Of a DNA stretch of 6,949 bases, positions 5,580-6,949 are shown piece after piece. Source of the stretch: an uncultured Rhizobiaceae group bacterium (GTDB lineage Bacteria > Pseudomonadota > Alphaproteobacteria > Rhizobiales > Rhizobiaceae); assembly GCA_937944075.1 (NCBI GenBank), contig CALDZZ010000028.1:1-6949 (forward strand). Reading direction: 5' to 3'. Made by a program: the position numbers and the translations under genes. The notes beneath the pieces are model-generated. The model did not search any database and was not told where the DNA came from. It saw nothing but the letters and a program-made list of their open reading frames with translations. The stretch's first letter is position 1. Each line of letters starts with the position of its first letter.

Positions 5580-6949
5580 TCACTCACGACCAATCAGAAT
5601 AAACCAGCCGTTTTCATCAGTCGTTTCCACCCCTAGTTCTTCAGCCTTTTTGAGCTTTGAACCTGCTCCCGGCCCTGCCACGACGAGGTCAGTTTTACTG
5701 GAAACCGAACCTGAAACCTTGGCGCCAAGGCGCTCAGCCATGGCCTTGGCTTCATCACGTGTCATCTGTTCAAGGGAACCGGTAAAGACAACCGTTTTTC
5801 CCGCCACCGGACTATCTGTTGCTGCCTGCTCGACTTCCCTTGGAGATATTTGATCCAAAAGTCTCTTCCAAACATCAAGGTTTCTTGGTTCAGCAAAAAA
5901 CTCTCTCAACGCATCAACGACAGTTGTTCCAATGCCATCCACCGAGAGAAGCTCTTCGTGAACATGTTGATTTTCAAGATTGAGCATAGCGCGATTCAAT
6001 GTTTCTATAGTCCCATAAGTCTTGGCAAGGTCCTTAGCTGTCTGTTCGCCTACATGGCGAATACCAAGTCCAAAAACAAAACGGTACAGATCAGCCGTAC
6101 GTGCAACATCAATTGCATCGAAAAGTTTACCGGCACTCGTGCTTCCCCAACCTTCCATGTCTTTCAGTTTTTTTAGAGATCGCGCATCCCTTTCACGAAG
6201 GGTAAAAATATCTGCCGCATCTGCTATTCGACCCGCCTCATAAAAAGCTTCAATTTGCTTGTCACCTAGACCATCAATATCCAGTGCCCCGCGCGACACA
6301 AAATGCTTGAGCCGTTCAATTGCCTGTGCCGGACAGATCAGGCCACCAGTACATCGTTTGACTGAATCTGCCTTTCCGGATTTTTCATTTACATCCCGAA
6401 CGGCATGGCTTCCACACCTGGGACAGGTTGTCGGAAACTCAAACGGCCTTGCATCATCCGGCCGCTTGTCGAGGTCAACATCCAGAATTTGTGGAATGAC
6501 ATCACCCGCACGTTGCAACATGACATGGTCCCCAATGCGCAAATCCTTGCCATCACGAAGCACTTCACCCTTGCTGCCAACACCCTTCACATAATCTTCA
6601 TTATGAAGCGTGGCATTTGTAACAACCACACCGCCTACCGTTACCGGTTCAAGCCTGGCAACCGGTGTCAGCGCTCCCGTTCTGCCAACCTGGATTTCAA
6701 TATCCTGTAATATTGTCCACGCCTTTTCTGCCGGAAACTTGTGCGCGATGGCCCAGCGTGGAACACGTGCTTTTAGTCCAAGTCTTTCCTGCAAGGCGAG
6801 ATCATCCACCTTGTACACAACCCCATCAATATCATACTCAAGTTGCGGGCGATCTTTCTCTATCTTACGGTAATGACTTAGAAGTTCTTCAATATTTTCA
6901 AAGCTTTGCATAAGCGGATTGATTCTAAATCCACACCCCTTCATCCACT
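5580..6949 (-). CDS. ligA: NAD-dependent DNA ligase LigA, C-terminal part (5' end outside window)
   Basis: LigA seals nicks in DNA during replication and repair, using NAD+. The frame is open at the right edge (codon Trp precedes the Met at 6944), so the fragment begins inside the adenylation domain; the NAD-binding Ia domain and the KxDG active-site lysine are off the window. Numbering from that Met: DGVVYK (40-45, nucleotidyltransferase motif IV), AHKFPAE (67-73, motif V), the OB fold (about 77-160), a zinc finger with Cys174, Cys177, Cys198 and Cys204, helix-hairpin-helix repeats (about 210-350) and a BRCT domain (about 378-454, with GKTVVFTGSL and a Trp at 447). The Cys177-Cys198 gap is a few residues longer than in E. 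coli. The visible part is about 455 residues, roughly two thirds of a normal LigA, and shows no frameshift. It ends in TGA at 5582-5580. Confidence 0.96.
   Translation of the reverse strand, partial: WMKGCGFRINPLMQSFENIEELLSHYRKIEKDRPQLEYDIDGVVYKVDDLALQERLGLKARVPRWAIAHKFPAEKAWTILQDIEIQVGRTGALTPVARLEPVTVGGVVVTNATLHNEDYVKGVGSKGEVLRDGKDLRIGDHVMLQRAGDVIPQILDVDLDKRPDDARPFEFPTTCPRCGSHAVRDVNEKSGKADSVKRCTGGLICPAQAIERLKHFVSRGALDIDGLGDKQIEAFYEAGRIADAADIFTLRERDARSLKKLKDMEGWGSTSAGKLFDAIDVARTADLYRFVFGLGIRHVGEQTAKDLAKTYGTIETLNRAMLNLENQHVHEELLSVDGIGTTVVDALREFFAEPRNLDVWKRLLDQISPREVEQAATDSPVAGKTVVFTGSLEQMTRDEAKAMAERLGAKVSGSVSSKTDLVVAGPGAGSKLKKAEELGVETTDENGWFILIGRE

Noticed and set aside
5850..6176. Plus-strand open frame of 108 codons inside ligA
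   Set aside because: Antisense to conserved ligase domains and without family features.
1..6949. Mobile element, CRISPR array, tRNA/rRNA gene or a novel multi-gene system
   Set aside because: No transposase, integrase, terminal inverted repeats, regularly spaced repeats or tRNA-like cloverleaf were seen. All but two small genes belong to named core families, and there is no compositional break.

Overview
The window is ordinary chromosomal DNA of an alphaproteobacterium, most likely of the Hyphomicrobiales (Rhizobiales). This rests on remembered family resemblance: a P-II protein paired with AmtB, a PrmA with the AFGTGHHGTT signature, a roughly 600-residue aminopeptidase P starting MFQSF, and a DUF1127 miniprotein. 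Base composition is moderate by eye, lower in GC than typical rhizobia, and I cannot name the genus. No phage, transposon, CRISPR, tRNA or rRNA signal was found.

Layout, left to right. Positions 1-787 (+) hold the 3' end of amtB (ammonium channel) and the complete glnK (P-II regulator of that channel), closed by a strong terminator. Positions 864-1742 (+) hold prmA (ribosomal protein L11 methyltransferase), facing a DUF1127 miniprotein gene (1797-1952, -) across a bidirectional terminator and a second hairpin. A compact divergent control region (1953-2102) carries promoter-like elements, a perfect 8-bp dyad, a split 9-bp inverted repeat and a 9-bp direct repeat. It separates DUF1127 from pepP (2103-3920, +; Xaa-Pro aminopeptidase).

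After a 134-bp AT-rich gap comes a small gene for an exported, very basic protein of unknown function (4055-4450, +). It converges on the azlC-azlD pair (5485-4459, -), predicted two-part exporter of branched-chain amino acids with overlapping reading frames. The window ends with the 3' two thirds of ligA (NAD-dependent DNA ligase, -), which runs off the right edge.

The genes do not form one system. There are two functional couples: AmtB/GlnK, in which P-II gates ammonium uptake according to nitrogen status, and AzlC/AzlD. PrmA, PepP and LigA are housekeeping. The points most worth a second look are regulatory: a hairpin that would bury the azlC start codon with the ribosome binding site in its loop, the structured DUF1127/pepP intergenic region, the amtB-before-glnK order, and the uncharacterised basic exported protein. 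I found no convincing evidence of an undescribed multi-gene system.
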